Shown piece by piece: positions 30,663-41,522 of a stretch of 64,000 nucleotides of DNA. Below the pieces are notes generated by a model, which was not told where the DNA came from, ran no database searches, and worked only from the letters and a program-made list of their open reading frames with translations. Numbering within the stretch: position 1 is the stretch's first letter; every line of letters begins with the position of its first letter. A program made the position numbers and the translations under genes. The DNA is from Gammaproteobacteria bacterium (GTDB lineage Bacteria > Pseudomonadota > Gammaproteobacteria > VBWC01). The stretch covers positions 1-64,000 of the forward strand of contig JAHFRU010000004.1 in NCBI GenBank assembly GCA_023266115.1, in the 5' to 3' direction.

Positions 30663-31785
30663 GCGCCGCCTCCAGGCACAGGGCCGCAACATGCGCGGCG
30701 GCATCGGGCCTGGCCAGGCGCCGCGCGGCGTCCGCCATTTCCTGCAGCCGCCGGCGCCCCTGTTCCGGCCACGCCGACACCAGCGTGCCGGCATCGCCGT
30801 TGTGCGCAATACCGCAGAACTGACCCAGCAGTTTTGCCAGCGTTGTTGCGTTCAACTTCGACTGCGGCAGCAACAGCGCAGCGCCGGCATCGACCAGGTA
30901 CGCCGCATTGCGCGTCTGGTGATCGTCGACGGCACTCGGGTAAGGCACCAGTATCGAGGCGATGCCGGCCGCGGCGAGTTCCGCCACGGTCAGCGCGCCG
31001 GCGCGGCAGATCACCAGATCCGCCCAGCCATAGGCCTCGGCCATATCGGTGATGAACGGATCGACGCGACCGGCGACGGCGTGTTCATGATAACGCGCGC
31101 GCGTGCGTTCCGCGTTCTGCTTGCCGGCCTGATGCCACACCTGCGGACGCACCGCGACGGCCATCGTCTTGAGTGCCTCGGGCACGGCAGCGTTGAGCGC
31201 TTCCGCGCCGAGACTGCCGCCCAGCACCAGTAAACGCAATGCACCGCCACGACCGGCGAAGCGCTGATCAGGCGCCGGCAGGCCGGCGATAGCGGCGCGC
31301 ACCGGGTTGCCGGTGATCACGGCGTTAGACCGCTTCGACAATAACCCCGGGAAGGCTGCCATGACGCGACTGGCCAGCGGCGCCAGCAAACGATTCGTCA
31401 TGCCGGCGACGGCATTCTGCTCGTGGATCAGCAGCGGCTTGCGCAGCAACCAGCTGACCAGACCGCCGGGCCCGGTGACGAAGCCGCCCATGCCGAGCAC
31501 TGCCATCGGCCGGCGCTGCATGATCACGATCAGCGTCTGCACCATCGCCACGCCGATACGCAGCGGCGCGAGCAGCCAGCTCAACCAGCCCTTGCCGCGC
31601 AGGCCGCGTATCGTGATCCACTCCATAGCGATGCCTGCTGCCGGCACGATGTCTGCCTCGAGTCCGGCACGCGTGCCCAGCCAGACCACTTCGACACCGC
31701 GGGCGCGCAATTCGTCGGCGACCGCCAGCGCCGGGAACACATGCCCGCCGGTGCCGCCCGCCATGATCAATACCCGCGTCACCAT
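30655..31785 (-). CDS. murG: Lipid II synthase MurG (GlcNAc transferase)
   Basis: MurG transfers GlcNAc from UDP-GlcNAc to lipid I on the inner membrane face. The 376-residue protein has [17 protein letters not shown] at the N-terminus, [27 protein letters not shown] and the donor-binding [16 protein letters not shown]. Start ATG 31785 ([11 protein letters not shown]) overlaps the ftsW end by 7 nt. Longer frames upstream are out-of-register ftsW sequence. Confidence 0.97.
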
Positions 31786-33074
31786 GCGCGTCCCTTCCGG
31801 CGTGTCGCGCTGAAGCGGGTGTCGCGCCAGCGCGGACGTTCGTCCTGCGGCCGGAAATACGGCTCCTGCCGCAGTTCCTGTCGCGGCGCGCGGGCGGTCC
31901 GTTCCCGCTCCACCGGCGAACGCGTCTCGTGATCCGCGCGCAACAGCAACGCGCACGCGATACAGGTGATGATGATGCTGGAACCGCCATAACTCATCAG
32001 TGGCAAGGTGAGTCCCTTGGTCGGCAGTACGCCCATGTTGACGCCGATATTGATGAACGCCTGCAACCCGATCCACAGGCCAATGCCATAGGCCAGATAG
32101 CCCGCGAAATGGTTGCCGGCCTTGCGGGCACGACTGCCGACAACGAAGGCGCGCCACAGGACGATACCGAACAACACGATCACGATCAGCGAGGCAAACA
32201 GGCCCAGTTCCTCGGCGAGCACGGCAAACAGAAAGTCGGTATGCGCCTCGGGCAGGTAGGACATCTTCTGGATGCTGGCGCCGAGCCCGACGCCGAACCA
32301 TTCGCCGCGGCCGAACGCGATCAAGGCCTGCGTCAACTGGAATCCCGACGCAAACGGATCGGCCCACGGATTGATAAACGTCGTCAACCGCTCCAGCCGA
32401 TACGGCGACGATACGGCGAGCGCAACAAACGTCGCCGAGAACAACAGCAGCAACATGCCAAAATGCCAGAAACGTACGCGCGCCAGGAACATCATGCCAA
32501 GCACCGTGGCCAGTATGACGACGGCGGCACCGAAGTCCGGTTCGAGCAACAGCAGCACGGCAAGCGCCCCGACCACGCCCACCGGCTTTAAAAACTCGAG
32601 TACGTGGGAACGTATCGCCTCGCGGTGTCTGACCAGGTAACCGGCAATGAATACGATCGCGAACAGCTTGGCCGGCTCGGAGGCCTGCAAATTAAATACC
32701 CCGAGCGGCAACCAGCGCGACGCCCCGTTGACCGCGCGACCGACCCCCGGCACCAGCACGATGATGAGCAGCAGGAAGCTCGCCACCAGCAGGACAGGTC
32801 CGGCCTTTTCCCAATAGACCAGCCGCGTGCGCAATACCGCCCAGCCGGCGAGCAGGCCGATGCCGACAAACAGCGCCTGGCGCCACAGGTAATAAAACGG
32901 TTCCCCGGTCTGGCGTTCGGCAATGCTCGTCGACGCCGAGCCTGTCATCACCAGACCGACAGCGAGCAGAACGATCAACGACCCAAGCAGCAGCGTATCG
33001 AAGCGGTAACCGGTACCGGCCAGGCGGTGCCGACGCGGCGTGATCACCGGGGTCGAGAGGATCACGCGACTCAT
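31779..33074 (-). CDS. ftsW: Peptidoglycan glycosyltransferase FtsW
   Basis: FtsW is the SEDS-family polymerase of septal peptidoglycan and partner of FtsI. The 431-residue protein has about ten membrane helices and SEDS motifs: NGASRWLPLGVFNLQASEPAK, the PYRLERLTTFINPWADPF loop, and SYGGSSIIITC near the end. The C-terminal 50 residues are Arg-rich and cytoplasmic. Start MSRVILSTPVITPRR at 33074 overlaps the murD stop (ATGA). Confidence 0.97.
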   Translation of the reverse strand: MSRVILSTPVITPRRHRLAGTGYRFDTLLLGSLIVLLAVGLVMTGSASTSIAERQTGEPFYYLWRQALFVGIGLLAGWAVLRTRLVYWEKAGPVLLVASFLLLIIVLVPGVGRAVNGASRWLPLGVFNLQASEPAKLFAIVFIAGYLVRHREAIRSHVLEFLKPVGVVGALAVLLLLEPDFGAAVVILATVLGMMFLARVRFWHFGMLLLLFSATFVALAVSSPYRLERLTTFINPWADPFASGFQLTQALIAFGRGEWFGVGLGASIQKMSYLPEAHTDFLFAVLAEELGLFASLIVIVLFGIVLWRAFVVGSRARKAGNHFAGYLAYGIGLWIGLQAFINIGVNMGVLPTKGLTLPLMSYGGSSIIITCIACALLLRADHETRSPVERERTARAPRQELRQEPYFRPQDERPRWRDTRFSATRRKGRAW

Positions 33075-34531
33075 CGCACCAGCCTCCGCACGGCGTCGAC
33101 AAACATGTCGCCGCGCTGCTCGTACCCGTCGAACATGTCGAAACTGGCGCAGGCCGGCGACAGCAGCACGGTATCGCCGGGGCCGGCGACGCCGCGCGCG
33201 GCGCTGACGGCGGCATACATGTCCGCGGCGTGCATGATGGGCGCCGCGCCGGCCAGCGCCCGTTCGATCAGCGGCGCGTCGCGGCCAATCAGCACCACAG
33301 CCTTCGCGCATTCCGCCACGACCGGCTGCAGCAATGCGAAATCCTGCTCCTTGCCAAGACCTCCGGCGATCAACACCAGCGACCGCGGTTTATCCCGGGA
33401 CGCGGACAGGCCACGCATCGCAGCGATCGTCGCGCCGATATTCGTGCCCTTGGAGTCGTTGCAATAGCGCACCCCGTCGACCTCGGCCACCCATTGCGTA
33501 CGGTGGGGCAGGCCGGGGAAACGGCGCAACACGTCGAGCATCGCCGCCTGCGGCAGGCCGACGGCCTCGCCCAGCGCGAGCGCCGCGAGCGCGTTCGACA
33601 GGTTGTGCAGTCCGGCAATGCGCAATTCCGACGCGCCGATCAACCGATCATCGCCCCGCGCCAGCCAGGGTTGGCCGGCCACCTGCCGCAGGCCATATTG
33701 AGCGGCGGCGGGTTCCGACAGGCCGAACGTCACGCAGCGCCGCGACCGGTCGCTGCACGCCAGCACATGGCTGTCATCGCGATTCAGGATCATGGCGCCA
33801 TCACCGTTGTAAACCCGCCGCTTGGCTGACAGGTACTCATTGAAATCGTGGTAGCGGTCCATATGATCCGGCGTGATATTGAGTACCGCAGCAGCACGGG
33901 CGTTCAGCGACGACGTCGTTTCCAGCTGAAAACTGGACAGCTCCAGTATGTATAGATCGGGCACGGCATCACCGAGCAGTTCCAGCGCCGGTGTGCCGAG
34001 ATTGCCGCCGACCCGCGCATGCTTTCCGGCCGCACGCGCCATCTCGCCGAGCAACGTGGTCACCGTACTCTTGCCGTTGGAACCGGTGATCGCGACGACC
34101 GGCGCGTCCAAGCAGCGGGCGAACAACTCGATATCGCCGAGCACCGGCGTGCCGTTGGCCAGTGCCGCCGCGATCAGCGGCTCACGCAGCGAGACACCCG
34201 GGCTGACGATAATTTGATCGGCGCGCGCAAAGGCCGCTTCATCGAAGCCGCCAACGAACAGCGCGACACCGGGCAGTTCGTCGCGCAGCGCAGCCAGCCC
34301 GGGCGGCTGCTCGCGACTGTCGGTGACGGCGATCGGCAGACCGAGGCCAGCGAGAAAGCGGGCGCACGACAGGCCGGTCTTGCCGAGGCCGACAATCAGC
34401 GTGCGGCCGCGCAGACCGATGCGTTCGGCATCAATCGCAGCGCGCGGTTGCGCACTGCGGCCCGCCGTGGCCGATCCGCCCTGCTCTGCGATTCCCCCGC
34501 GCGGGGATAAGCCCAGTGCACGCATCATCAT
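33071..34531 (-). CDS. murD: UDP-N-acetylmuramoylalanine--D-glutamate ligase
   Basis: MurD adds D-Glu to UDP-MurNAc-L-Ala. The 486-residue protein has the N-terminal LIVGLGKTGLSCARFLAG motif, ATP loop TGSNGKSTVTTLLGEMA and C-terminal NDSKGTNIGAT. Start codon ATG 34531 overlaps the mraY stop (TAATG), and two more ATG codons follow immediately. About 40 residues precede the core fold, longer than usual and Arg/Ala/Gly-rich. The extension may be real or reflect a later start. Confidence 0.96.
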   Translation of the reverse strand: MMMRALGLSPRGGIAEQGGSATAGRSAQPRAAIDAERIGLRGRTLIVGLGKTGLSCARFLAGLGLPIAVTDSREQPPGLAALRDELPGVALFVGGFDEAAFARADQIIVSPGVSLREPLIAAALANGTPVLGDIELFARCLDAPVVAITGSNGKSTVTTLLGEMARAAGKHARVGGNLGTPALELLGDAVPDLYILELSSFQLETTSSLNARAAAVLNITPDHMDRYHDFNEYLSAKRRVYNGDGAMILNRDDSHVLACSDRSRRCVTFGLSEPAAAQYGLRQVAGQPWLARGDDRLIGASELRIAGLHNLSNALAALALGEAVGLPQAAMLDVLRRFPGLPHRTQWVAEVDGVRYCNDSKGTNIGATIAAMRGLSASRDKPRSLVLIAGGLGKEQDFALLQPVVAECAKAVVLIGRDAPLIERALAGAAPIMHAADMYAAVSAARGVAGPGDTVLLSPACASFDMFDGYEQRGDMFVDAVRRLVR

Positions 34532-35613
34532 TACCTGAGTTTCAACGTCGATAAGCCGACCAGCACGAGTATCACCGTGATAATCCAGAACCGCACGATC
34601 ACGCGCGGCTCCGGCCAGCCTTTCAGTTCGAAATGATGATGCAGCGGCGCCATGCGAAAGATGCGCTTGCCGGTCAGCTTGAATGACACGACCTGCAGGA
34701 TCACCGACACTGTCTCCATCACAAACACGCCGCCCATGATCAGCAACACCATTTCCTGACGCGCGATCACCGCGATCACACCCAGTGCCGCACCCAACGC
34801 CAGTGCGCCGACATCGCCCATGAATACCTGGGCCGGATAGGTGTTGAACCACAGAAAACCGATACCCGCGCCAACCAGCGCGCCGCAGAATACCGCCAGC
34901 TCGCCGACGCCCGGTATAAACGGAAAATTGAGATAGCGTGAAAACTCGGCGTGACCGATTACGTAGGCGAAGATCGCCAGCGCCCCGGCCACCATCACGG
35001 TCGGCAGGATCGCCAGACCGTCGAGCCCGTCGGTCAGGTTGACCGCGTTGCTGGTGCCGACAATGACGAGATAGCCCAGCAGCAGGAAGCCCCAGCCCAT
35101 ATCGAGCGAAATACTCTTGAAAAACGGCACAATCAACTGTGTTTCGGCGGGCATTTCGGCCGTGGTATACAGCACGGTCACCGCCGCCAGGCCAACCACC
35201 GACTGCATCAGGTACTTGGCGCGCGGCGGCAGACCGCGCGAATCGCGCAATACCAGTTTGCGATAATCGTCGATAAATCCGATCAGGCCGAACAGCACTG
35301 TGGTGACAAGCACGACCCAGAAATAACGATTATGGAGGTCGGTCCACAGCAGTGTGCTGATCGTCACCGCCAGCAGTATCAGCGCGCCGCCCATCGTCGG
35401 CGTGCCGGCCTTGGCCAGGTGCGTCTGCGGCCCGTCGCTGCGGACGGTCTGGCCGATGCTGTGAAAACTCAGCCGCCGTATCACATACGGCCCGGCGAGA
35501 AATGAAATCAGCAACGCCGTCAGCGTGCACAGGATAGTGCGCAGCGTAATGTACTGGAATACGTTGAATATGGTGTGGGTCTGCGACAGATATTCTGCGA
35601 TGGCGACGAGCAT
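34531..35613 (-). CDS. mraY: Phospho-MurNAc-pentapeptide translocase
   Basis: MraY makes lipid I by transferring phospho-MurNAc-pentapeptide to undecaprenyl phosphate. The 360-residue, ten-helix membrane enzyme has the catalytic Asp pair region [28 protein letters not shown], a third Asp in [14 protein letters not shown] and the loop [14 protein letters not shown]. Length is standard. It overlaps murF by one base (TGATG) and murD by one base (TAATG). Confidence 0.98.
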   Translation of the reverse strand: MLVAIAEYLSQTHTIFNVFQYITLRTILCTLTALLISFLAGPYVIRRLSFHSIGQTVRSDGPQTHLAKAGTPTMGGALILLAVTISTLLWTDLHNRYFWVVLVTTVLFGLIGFIDDYRKLVLRDSRGLPPRAKYLMQSVVGLAAVTVLYTTAEMPAETQLIVPFFKSISLDMGWGFLLLGYLVIVGTSNAVNLTDGLDGLAILPTVMVAGALAIFAYVIGHAEFSRYLNFPFIPGVGELAVFCGALVGAGIGFLWFNTYPAQVFMGDVGALALGAALGVIAVIARQEMVLLIMGGVFVMETVSVILQVVSFKLTGKRIFRMAPLHHHFELKGWPEPRVIVRFWIITVILVLVGLSTLKLR

Positions 35614-37022
35614 CAGTGACTCCCTCCGCCGCTCGCCTGCAGCGCTGTCTCTGGCGTGCCCGCCAATGCCTTGACGATATTTTCCATGCGCGAGCTGCGC
35701 GAGCCCTTGACCAGAATCGTGACCGTTGCGCCGGACAGCCGCGCAAGATCGTCACGCAACGCGTCGATGAGCTCCGGCTGCGCGGCGAAATGACGGGCGT
35801 TGCTGCCGAATGCCTCCGCCGCATAGCGACTTAACACGCCCGTCGCGTAAACGCGTTCGACGCCAGCATCGCGTGCCTTGCGCCCGATGGCCTCGTGCAT
35901 CTGCGCGGCACGCTCGCCGAGTTCTGCCATGTCACCGATCACCAGCAGCCGCGTACCACCGGCCGACCCGAGTACATCGATCGCCGCCGTGACTGACGAC
36001 GGGTTGGCGTTGTAGGTGTCGTCGATGACCCGCACGCCGGCTTCGTTAATCCGCAGATCGAGACGGCCGCTGACCGGGCGCATCGCGGCCAGGCCATTGG
36101 CGACATCATCCAGCGTTGCGCCGGCCGCCAGTGCCGCAGCAGACGCTGCCAGCGCATTGACGACGTTATGGCGGCCGGCAAGCGGCAGACGGACGGCGCA
36201 GACACCGGATGGCGAGTGCAGCGTAAAGCAGGTGACCGCCGCGCCATCATCGATGGTGGTTGTAATGGTGTCCGGCAGCGCGCGCACGGTAGCGGAGGCT
36301 GCGTCGATAGCGAATGTCACGGTGGCCCGCTGGCCGACGCGACGACGCCAGTCACTGGCGTAGCGATCATCGGCGTTGATGACGCCGATGCCGTCATCTG
36401 CCAGACCGTCATAGATCTCGCCCTTGCCGCGCGCGACGCCATCAAGACTGCCGAAACCTTCCAGATGCGCCGCCCCGGCATTGGTAATCAGGGCGATGGT
36501 CGGTTGCGCGAGCCGCGTCAGATACGCGATCTCGCCGCCATGGTTGGCACCCATCTCGATGACGGCGCACTGATGCGAGGCGTTGAGCTGCAGCAACGTC
36601 AGCGGTACACCGATGTCGTTGTTCAGATTTCCCTTCGTCACCAGCATGCGGTAGCGCTGGCCGAGTATGCACGACAGCATTTCCTTGACCGTGGTCTTGC
36701 CGTTGCTGCCGGTAACGCCGATCACCGGCAGCGCGAAACGCGCCCGCCACGCGCCCGCCCAGTCGCCGAGGCCCGCGCGCGTGTCTGCCACGCGCACCAG
36801 CGGCATGGCGGTCTGCGACACCTGACTGACCATGGCGCCCGCCGCACCTTGCTGCTGCGCCTGATCGATAAAATCGTGACCGTCGAATTGCGGACCGCGC
36901 AGCGCGACGAACAGGTCGCCGTGACGCAGCGTCCGCGTATCGATGCTGACCCCGTGCAGCGTGGCGTCACCGCCGAGCAGTTCACCACCGGCCATTGTGG
37001 CTACCTCTGACATCGTCACCAT
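35613..37022 (-). CDS. murF: UDP-MurNAc-tripeptide--D-alanyl-D-alanine ligase
   Basis: MurF adds the D-Ala-D-Ala dipeptide made by Ddl, completing the pentapeptide precursor. The 469-residue protein has a substrate-binding N-terminus ([20 protein letters not shown]), the ATP loop [16 protein letters not shown] and the C-terminal [13 protein letters not shown]. The start is either ATG 37022 or ATG 37013, three codons inside. It lies 5 bp after murE. Confidence 0.97.
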   Translation of the reverse strand: MVTMSEVATMAGGELLGGDATLHGVSIDTRTLRHGDLFVALRGPQFDGHDFIDQAQQQGAAGAMVSQVSQTAMPLVRVADTRAGLGDWAGAWRARFALPVIGVTGSNGKTTVKEMLSCILGQRYRMLVTKGNLNNDIGVPLTLLQLNASHQCAVIEMGANHGGEIAYLTRLAQPTIALITNAGAAHLEGFGSLDGVARGKGEIYDGLADDGIGVINADDRYASDWRRRVGQRATVTFAIDAASATVRALPDTITTTIDDGAAVTCFTLHSPSGVCAVRLPLAGRHNVVNALAASAAALAAGATLDDVANGLAAMRPVSGRLDLRINEAGVRVIDDTYNANPSSVTAAIDVLGSAGGTRLLVIGDMAELGERAAQMHEAIGRKARDAGVERVYATGVLSRYAAEAFGSNARHFAAQPELIDALRDDLARLSGATVTILVKGSRSSRMENIVKALAGTPETALQASGGGSH

Positions 37023-37027
37023 TCCCG

Positions 37028-38563
37028 TTATGCAGCCTCTTGCACCAGCGCGCTTACCTCGCGGCGATCGCTGTACGGAATGCGCCGCTCGCCGATCAAC
37101 TGGTATTCCTCGTGCCCCTTGCCCGCGACCAGCACCACGTCGCCGGCGCCGGCCTGGCGCACCGCGCCGGCAATCGCCTGCGACCGCTGCCGCTCGACCA
37201 CTGCGGTCTGCGGGCGGCGCATGCCGGCGCGTATCTGCGCAACAATCGTCGCACCGTCCTCGGTACGCGGATTGTCGTCGGTCAGCACAACACGGTCGGC
37301 ATACTGCTCGGCGACCCGGCCCATCAGCGGCCGCTTGTCGCGATCGCGATCACCGCCGCAACCGAACACGCACCACAACGTCGCGCGGCAGTGTTCGCGC
37401 AACGACGTCAACACCTGTTCCAGCGCATCCGGTGTATGCGCGTAATCGACGACGACCAGCGGCCGGCCGGGCGTACCGCCAAACCGCTCCATGCGTCCCG
37501 GTACCGTGACAAACCCGGCAACGCGCGCGACCGCGACATCGAACGCCATGCCTGAGACGAGCAGCGCGCCGAGCACCGCGAGCAGGTTGGCACCGTTGAA
37601 CCGTCCGAGCAGCCGACTAGGCACCGTGCCGCTGCCCCATGGCGTCATGACCTGTATTTCGAATCCGTCAATATCGATGCGCGCGATACTGCCGGTAACG
37701 CGCAACAGCCCCGGCCTGTTCGCCGGTGATGGCTGCTCCGTCAGTGTATAGCCAACGACCTGCACGTCGTCGCCGAGCGTATCGATCAATCGACGGCCGA
37801 ACGGATCATCGAGATTGATCACCGCAAAACGTAGCCCGGGCTTTTCAAACAGGCGTTGCTTGGCGGCGGCGTAGGTGTCCATGTCACCGTGATAATCGAG
37901 ATGTTCATGGCTCAGATTGGTAAACACCGCGCCGGCAAACTCGACACCGTCGACACGCCCCTGATCGAGCGCATGCGATGACACCTCCATCACCACGGCG
38001 CGCGCACCCTGATCGCGAAATCCGGCGAACAGCGCCTGCAGTTGCACCGCCTCCGGTGTGGTGTGCGTGGTATCCGCGAGCTGGCCGTAAACGCCATTGC
38101 CGAGCGTACCGATCACGCCGCACGGCGCGTCATGATGCAACGCCTGCGCGAGAAACTGGCTGCATGAGGTCTTGCCATTGGTGCCGGTCACGCCGATGAC
38201 CCGCAGACCGCGTGATGGCTGCCCGTAGAAACGCGCGGCGATAGCTCCTGCCTTCTGCGCCAGACCGGGCACGCAGATCAATGCGACATCCGGCGGTAAC
38301 GCCTGCCACGACGTATCGTGCGATGGTGCCGTATCGTAAATAACCGCCGCCGCACCGCGCGCGATCGCATCGCGCGCGTAGCTCAGACCATGGGAGCGGC
38401 TGCCGGCACAGGCGATGAACAAGCCGCCGGTTACCGCGGCGCGGCTGTCCGCGGTGACCCCGTGTATGTCACGATCGACGCTCGCTGCCACGCGCACCAT
38501 ACCGTCGAGCAACTCACTCAGACGACGGATCGGCGGGATGTTCCGGTTATCGGTCATCATCAC
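37028..38563 (-). CDS. murE: UDP-MurNAc-dipeptide--meso-diaminopimelate ligase
   Basis: MurE adds the third stem-peptide residue. The 511-residue protein has TGTNGKTSCSQFLAQAL for ATP and the DNPR motif within VLTDDNPRTEDGATI, which in this family marks meso-diaminopimelate rather than lysine as substrate, as expected for a Gram-negative bacterium. The N-terminal GVTADSRAAVTGGLFIAC motif binds UDP. It overlaps ftsI by 4 nt (ATGA). Confidence 0.97.
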   Translation of the reverse strand: MMMTDNRNIPPIRRLSELLDGMVRVAASVDRDIHGVTADSRAAVTGGLFIACAGSRSHGLSYARDAIARGAAAVIYDTAPSHDTSWQALPPDVALICVPGLAQKAGAIAARFYGQPSRGLRVIGVTGTNGKTSCSQFLAQALHHDAPCGVIGTLGNGVYGQLADTTHTTPEAVQLQALFAGFRDQGARAVVMEVSSHALDQGRVDGVEFAGAVFTNLSHEHLDYHGDMDTYAAAKQRLFEKPGLRFAVINLDDPFGRRLIDTLGDDVQVVGYTLTEQPSPANRPGLLRVTGSIARIDIDGFEIQVMTPWGSGTVPSRLLGRFNGANLLAVLGALLVSGMAFDVAVARVAGFVTVPGRMERFGGTPGRPLVVVDYAHTPDALEQVLTSLREHCRATLWCVFGCGGDRDRDKRPLMGRVAEQYADRVVLTDDNPRTEDGATIVAQIRAGMRRPQTAVVERQRSQAIAGAVRQAGAGDVVLVAGKGHEEYQLIGERRIPYSDRREVSALVQEAA

Positions 38564-40314
38564 GTGCCACCCGGCAACGACAGGGCAACGCGCGGCGCGT
38601 CGTCGCCGCTTGCCGCCGCGTTGCGCAACTGCAATTCGCGGCCACGACTGTTCAGATCGTCCGGCGCGGAATCGAGCAGACGCAGCGCGCCGGCCATGAC
38701 GCTGGCAAATACCGGTGCGGCGATCACGCCGCCGTAATAGTCACCGGCGGACGGTTCGTCGATGGTGACGACCATAACGAGACGCGGATTCGTCGCCGGC
38801 ACCATACCGGCGAACATCGACGTGTAACGATCCTCCTGATAACCGCTGACACCGTTTTTGCGCACGGTGCCGGTCTTGCCGGCAGTCCGATAACCGGCGA
38901 CGCGTGCCAGCTGGCCCGTGCCACCGTCGTTGACCACGGTCTCGAGCATCGCACGTACCTGGCGGGCGACCTCTGGCGTCATCACCGGAATACCTTCGGA
39001 AATGGTAGGCTGGTATTCGAACGTCACCGGCCGCAGCTCGCCATCGGCCGCCAGCACCATGTAGGCACGCGCCAGCTGCAACGGGGTCACGGACAGTCCG
39101 TAGCCGAAGGCGATGGTCGCCTGGTCTATCGGGTGCCAACGCCAGTGACCCGTCAGTACGCCGCTCGCCTCGCCGGGAAAGCCGGTACCGGTCGCCACGC
39201 CAAAGCCGACGCCCGAGAACATCTCCCATAACTTTTCCGGCTCCAGCGACAGCGCGATCTTGCTGGTACCGACGTTGCTGGATTTCTGTATCACCGTGGT
39301 CACGTCGATCGAGCCATAGTTACGGATGTCGCGTATCGTGTTGCGCCCGACGCGCATGTAGCCCGGCGACGTATTGAGCACGGTCGACGCGCTGTATTTA
39401 CCCGATGCCAGCGCGACACCGATCGTGAACGGCTTGATCGTCGAGCCCGGCTCGAAGACGTCAGTGACGGCGCGGTTGCGATAATAGTCGCCACGCAGGC
39501 TGCTGCGGTTGTTGGGGTTGTAGGCGGGCTGATTCGCCATCGCCAGCACCTCGCCGGTACGCGCATCGAGCACGACCACCGATCCGGACTTCGCCTTGTG
39601 TTTCCTGACGGCCGCCTTCAGCTCGCGGTAGGCGAGATATTGCAGGCGCCGGTCGATGCTGAGCATCAGGTTCCTGCCGAGAACGGGCTCGCGGATATTC
39701 TCGACGTTTTCGACGATGCGGCCGAGGCGGTCCTTGATAACGCGCTTGGTGCCCGGCTCGCCAAGCAACCAGTGATCGTACGCCAGCTCCAGACCCTCCT
39801 GGCCGGCGTCGTCCACGTTGGTGAATCCAAGGACATGCGCAGTCACTTCGCCGGCCGGGTAATAGCGCCGGAATTCGCGCTGCAACGATATGCCGGGAAT
39901 CTGCAACGCCATCACCTTGCTCGCCAACGCGGGATGCACACGCCGCCGCAGATAAACGAACTCGCGCTGCTGATGACGCTCGACCAATGCCTCGAACCGC
40001 TTGTACGGAATGTCCAGCCCGCGCGCCAGTTCCTTCCAGCGATCGCGCGCCTGCATGAGTTCTTTGGGATTTGCCCAGACTGAATCGACCGGCGTACTTA
40101 CCGCCAGCGGCTCGCCGTGGCGATCGGTAATCGTGCCACGACTGGCCGGCACCGTGACGACGCGCAGATAACGCGCATCGCCCTGCTGTCGCAGGAAGTT
40201 CTTGCTCAGCAACTGCAGATCGACGACGCGCCACATCAATGCGGCCATGACGAGCACGAAGATCGCCAACACAAACCGCGGACGCGCTGCAGAGACGTTG
40301 TCGTTGTCGCTCAT
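38560..40314 (-). CDS. ftsI: Septal transpeptidase FtsI (PBP3)
   Basis: FtsI crosslinks septal peptidoglycan and is the FtsW partner. The 584-residue class B PBP has a short cytoplasmic tail, one membrane helix (FVLAIFVLVMAALMWRVV), a pedestal domain starting PASRGTITDRHGEPLA, and a transpeptidase domain with Ser291-x-x-Lys (PGSTIKPF), SSN at 345-347 and KTG at 480-482. All catalytic motifs are intact. It overlaps ftsL and murE by 4 nt each. Confidence 0.98.
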   Translation of the reverse strand: MSDNDNVSAARPRFVLAIFVLVMAALMWRVVDLQLLSKNFLRQQGDARYLRVVTVPASRGTITDRHGEPLAVSTPVDSVWANPKELMQARDRWKELARGLDIPYKRFEALVERHQQREFVYLRRRVHPALASKVMALQIPGISLQREFRRYYPAGEVTAHVLGFTNVDDAGQEGLELAYDHWLLGEPGTKRVIKDRLGRIVENVENIREPVLGRNLMLSIDRRLQYLAYRELKAAVRKHKAKSGSVVVLDARTGEVLAMANQPAYNPNNRSSLRGDYYRNRAVTDVFEPGSTIKPFTIGVALASGKYSASTVLNTSPGYMRVGRNTIRDIRNYGSIDVTTVIQKSSNVGTSKIALSLEPEKLWEMFSGVGFGVATGTGFPGEASGVLTGHWRWHPIDQATIAFGYGLSVTPLQLARAYMVLAADGELRPVTFEYQPTISEGIPVMTPEVARQVRAMLETVVNDGGTGQLARVAGYRTAGKTGTVRKNGVSGYQEDRYTSMFAGMVPATNPRLVMVVTIDEPSAGDYYGGVIAAPVFASVMAGALRLLDSAPDDLNSRGRELQLRNAAASGDDAPRVALSLPGGT

Positions 40315-40583
40315 CGTCGCACCGTCACCACGGATTCCGGCCCGGGAATCGTCATGCCGAGGCGGCTGACCGCGACGCTTTCCACCCGGCTCGGCGTCGC
40401 CCAGGTGCTCTGCTCAAGCTGCAACTGACCCCATTCGATATTCAGCTCATCACGCACGCGCTGAAGCTCCTGCAAATCGACGAACAGCTTGCGACTGTCG
40501 TGCTTGACGTACACCACGCCGAGTGCGGATACAATGACCGCCGCGCCGAGCGCGCCAGTCATCCACTGGTTGCGGCTGATCAT
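40311..40583 (-). CDS. ftsL: Cell division protein FtsL
   Basis: This 90-residue bitopic protein has an N-terminal membrane helix (WMTGALGAAVIVSALGVVYV) and a periplasmic coiled coil (KLFVDLQELQRVRDELNIEW), ending ESVAVSRLGMTIPGPE. FtsL binds FtsB and FtsQ to activate FtsWI. Sequence conservation is low in the family, so the call rests on layout plus position between rsmH and ftsI, with 4-nt overlaps on both sides. Confidence 0.95.
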   Translation of the reverse strand: MISRNQWMTGALGAAVIVSALGVVYVKHDSRKLFVDLQELQRVRDELNIEWGQLQLEQSTWATPSRVESVAVSRLGMTIPGPESVVTVRR

Positions 40584-41518
40584 TGCAGCCGCTCCGCCAC
40601 GCGCAGCACGGCGCTGCGTGCGCGCGGATTCGCCGCGATTTCAGCAGCGCCAGGCCGCAGCGATTTACCGATGATTTTCAACGGAGACCGAATCTGGTCG
40701 GCGGTAACCGGGATGCCGCGCGGCGGTTGTGCGCCGCGCGCCTGGTCGCGCATGAAGCGCTTGACGATGCGGTCCTCAAGGGAATGAAAACTGATCACCG
40801 CGAGCCGGCCACCGGGAGCCAGCATGCGCAGTGCCTGCGGCAGACACGCGCTCAGATCATCGAGTTCACGATTGATGTATAGGCGTATCGCCTGGAAACT
40901 GCGCGTCGCCGGATCCTTGCCATGCTCGCGCGTCGGAATCGCCGCGGCGATAATATCGCGCAACCGGCCGGTCGTCGTGATCGGCCCGGTGGCACGCTCC
41001 CGCACGATGGCACCCGCGATGCGCCGCGCGAAACGCTCCTCGCCGTACACCTTTAATATATGGGCGATATCCCGCTCTGCCGCCACGGCAATCCAGTCGG
41101 CAGCACCGGGGCCGGCCGCCGGATCCATACGCATGTCGAGCGGGCCACTGGTACGGAAACTGAACCCCCGCGCAGGATTATCGAGCTGCGGCGACGAGAC
41201 ACCCAGATCCAGCAGAATTCCGTTCACCTTTGTCGCCATTCCCCGGTTTGTGATGAGATTTTCGAGTGATGCGAAACTGCCCTGTTCAATATCAAAGCGG
41301 GGATCGTCGCCATGACTCCGGTGTGCCGCCGTGACGGCCTCCGGATCCTTGTCGATCGCGAGCAAACGACCGTTGGGCCCAAGGGCGCCCAGCATCCGCC
41401 CCGCATGCCCGCCGCGCCCATAGGTCGCGTCGACATAAAAACCTGCCGCGTCGATCGCCAAAGCCTTCATCACCTCCTCGAGCAGTACCGGCCGGTGATG
41501 ATCCGTTTCATCGACCAT
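40580..41518 (-). CDS. rsmH: 16S rRNA (cytosine(1402)-N4)-methyltransferase
   Basis: RsmH (MraW) methylates N4 of C1402 in the ribosomal P site using S-adenosylmethionine. The 312-residue protein starts with HRPVLLEEVMKAL and has the SAM-binding TYGRGGHAGRMLGALG, and LLDLGVSSPQLDNPARGF followed by SFRTSGPLDMRMDP. Its partner enzyme RsmI, which methylates the same nucleotide on the ribose, is encoded about 1.2 kb upstream of this start, beyond mraZ and rnpB. It lies 4 bp after mraZ. Confidence 0.98.
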   Translation of the reverse strand: MVDETDHHRPVLLEEVMKALAIDAAGFYVDATYGRGGHAGRMLGALGPNGRLLAIDKDPEAVTAAHRSHGDDPRFDIEQGSFASLENLITNRGMATKVNGILLDLGVSSPQLDNPARGFSFRTSGPLDMRMDPAAGPGAADWIAVAAERDIAHILKVYGEERFARRIAGAIVRERATGPITTTGRLRDIIAAAIPTREHGKDPATRSFQAIRLYINRELDDLSACLPQALRMLAPGGRLAVISFHSLEDRIVKRFMRDQARGAQPPRGIPVTADQIRSPLKIIGKSLRPGAAEIAANPRARSAVLRVAERLQ

Positions 41519-41522
41519 TTAA

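Noticed and set aside
30663-30809. 49-residue N-terminal extension of MurC
   Set aside because: The extension is out-of-frame murG sequence. GGAGG 6 nt before ATG 30662 decides the start.
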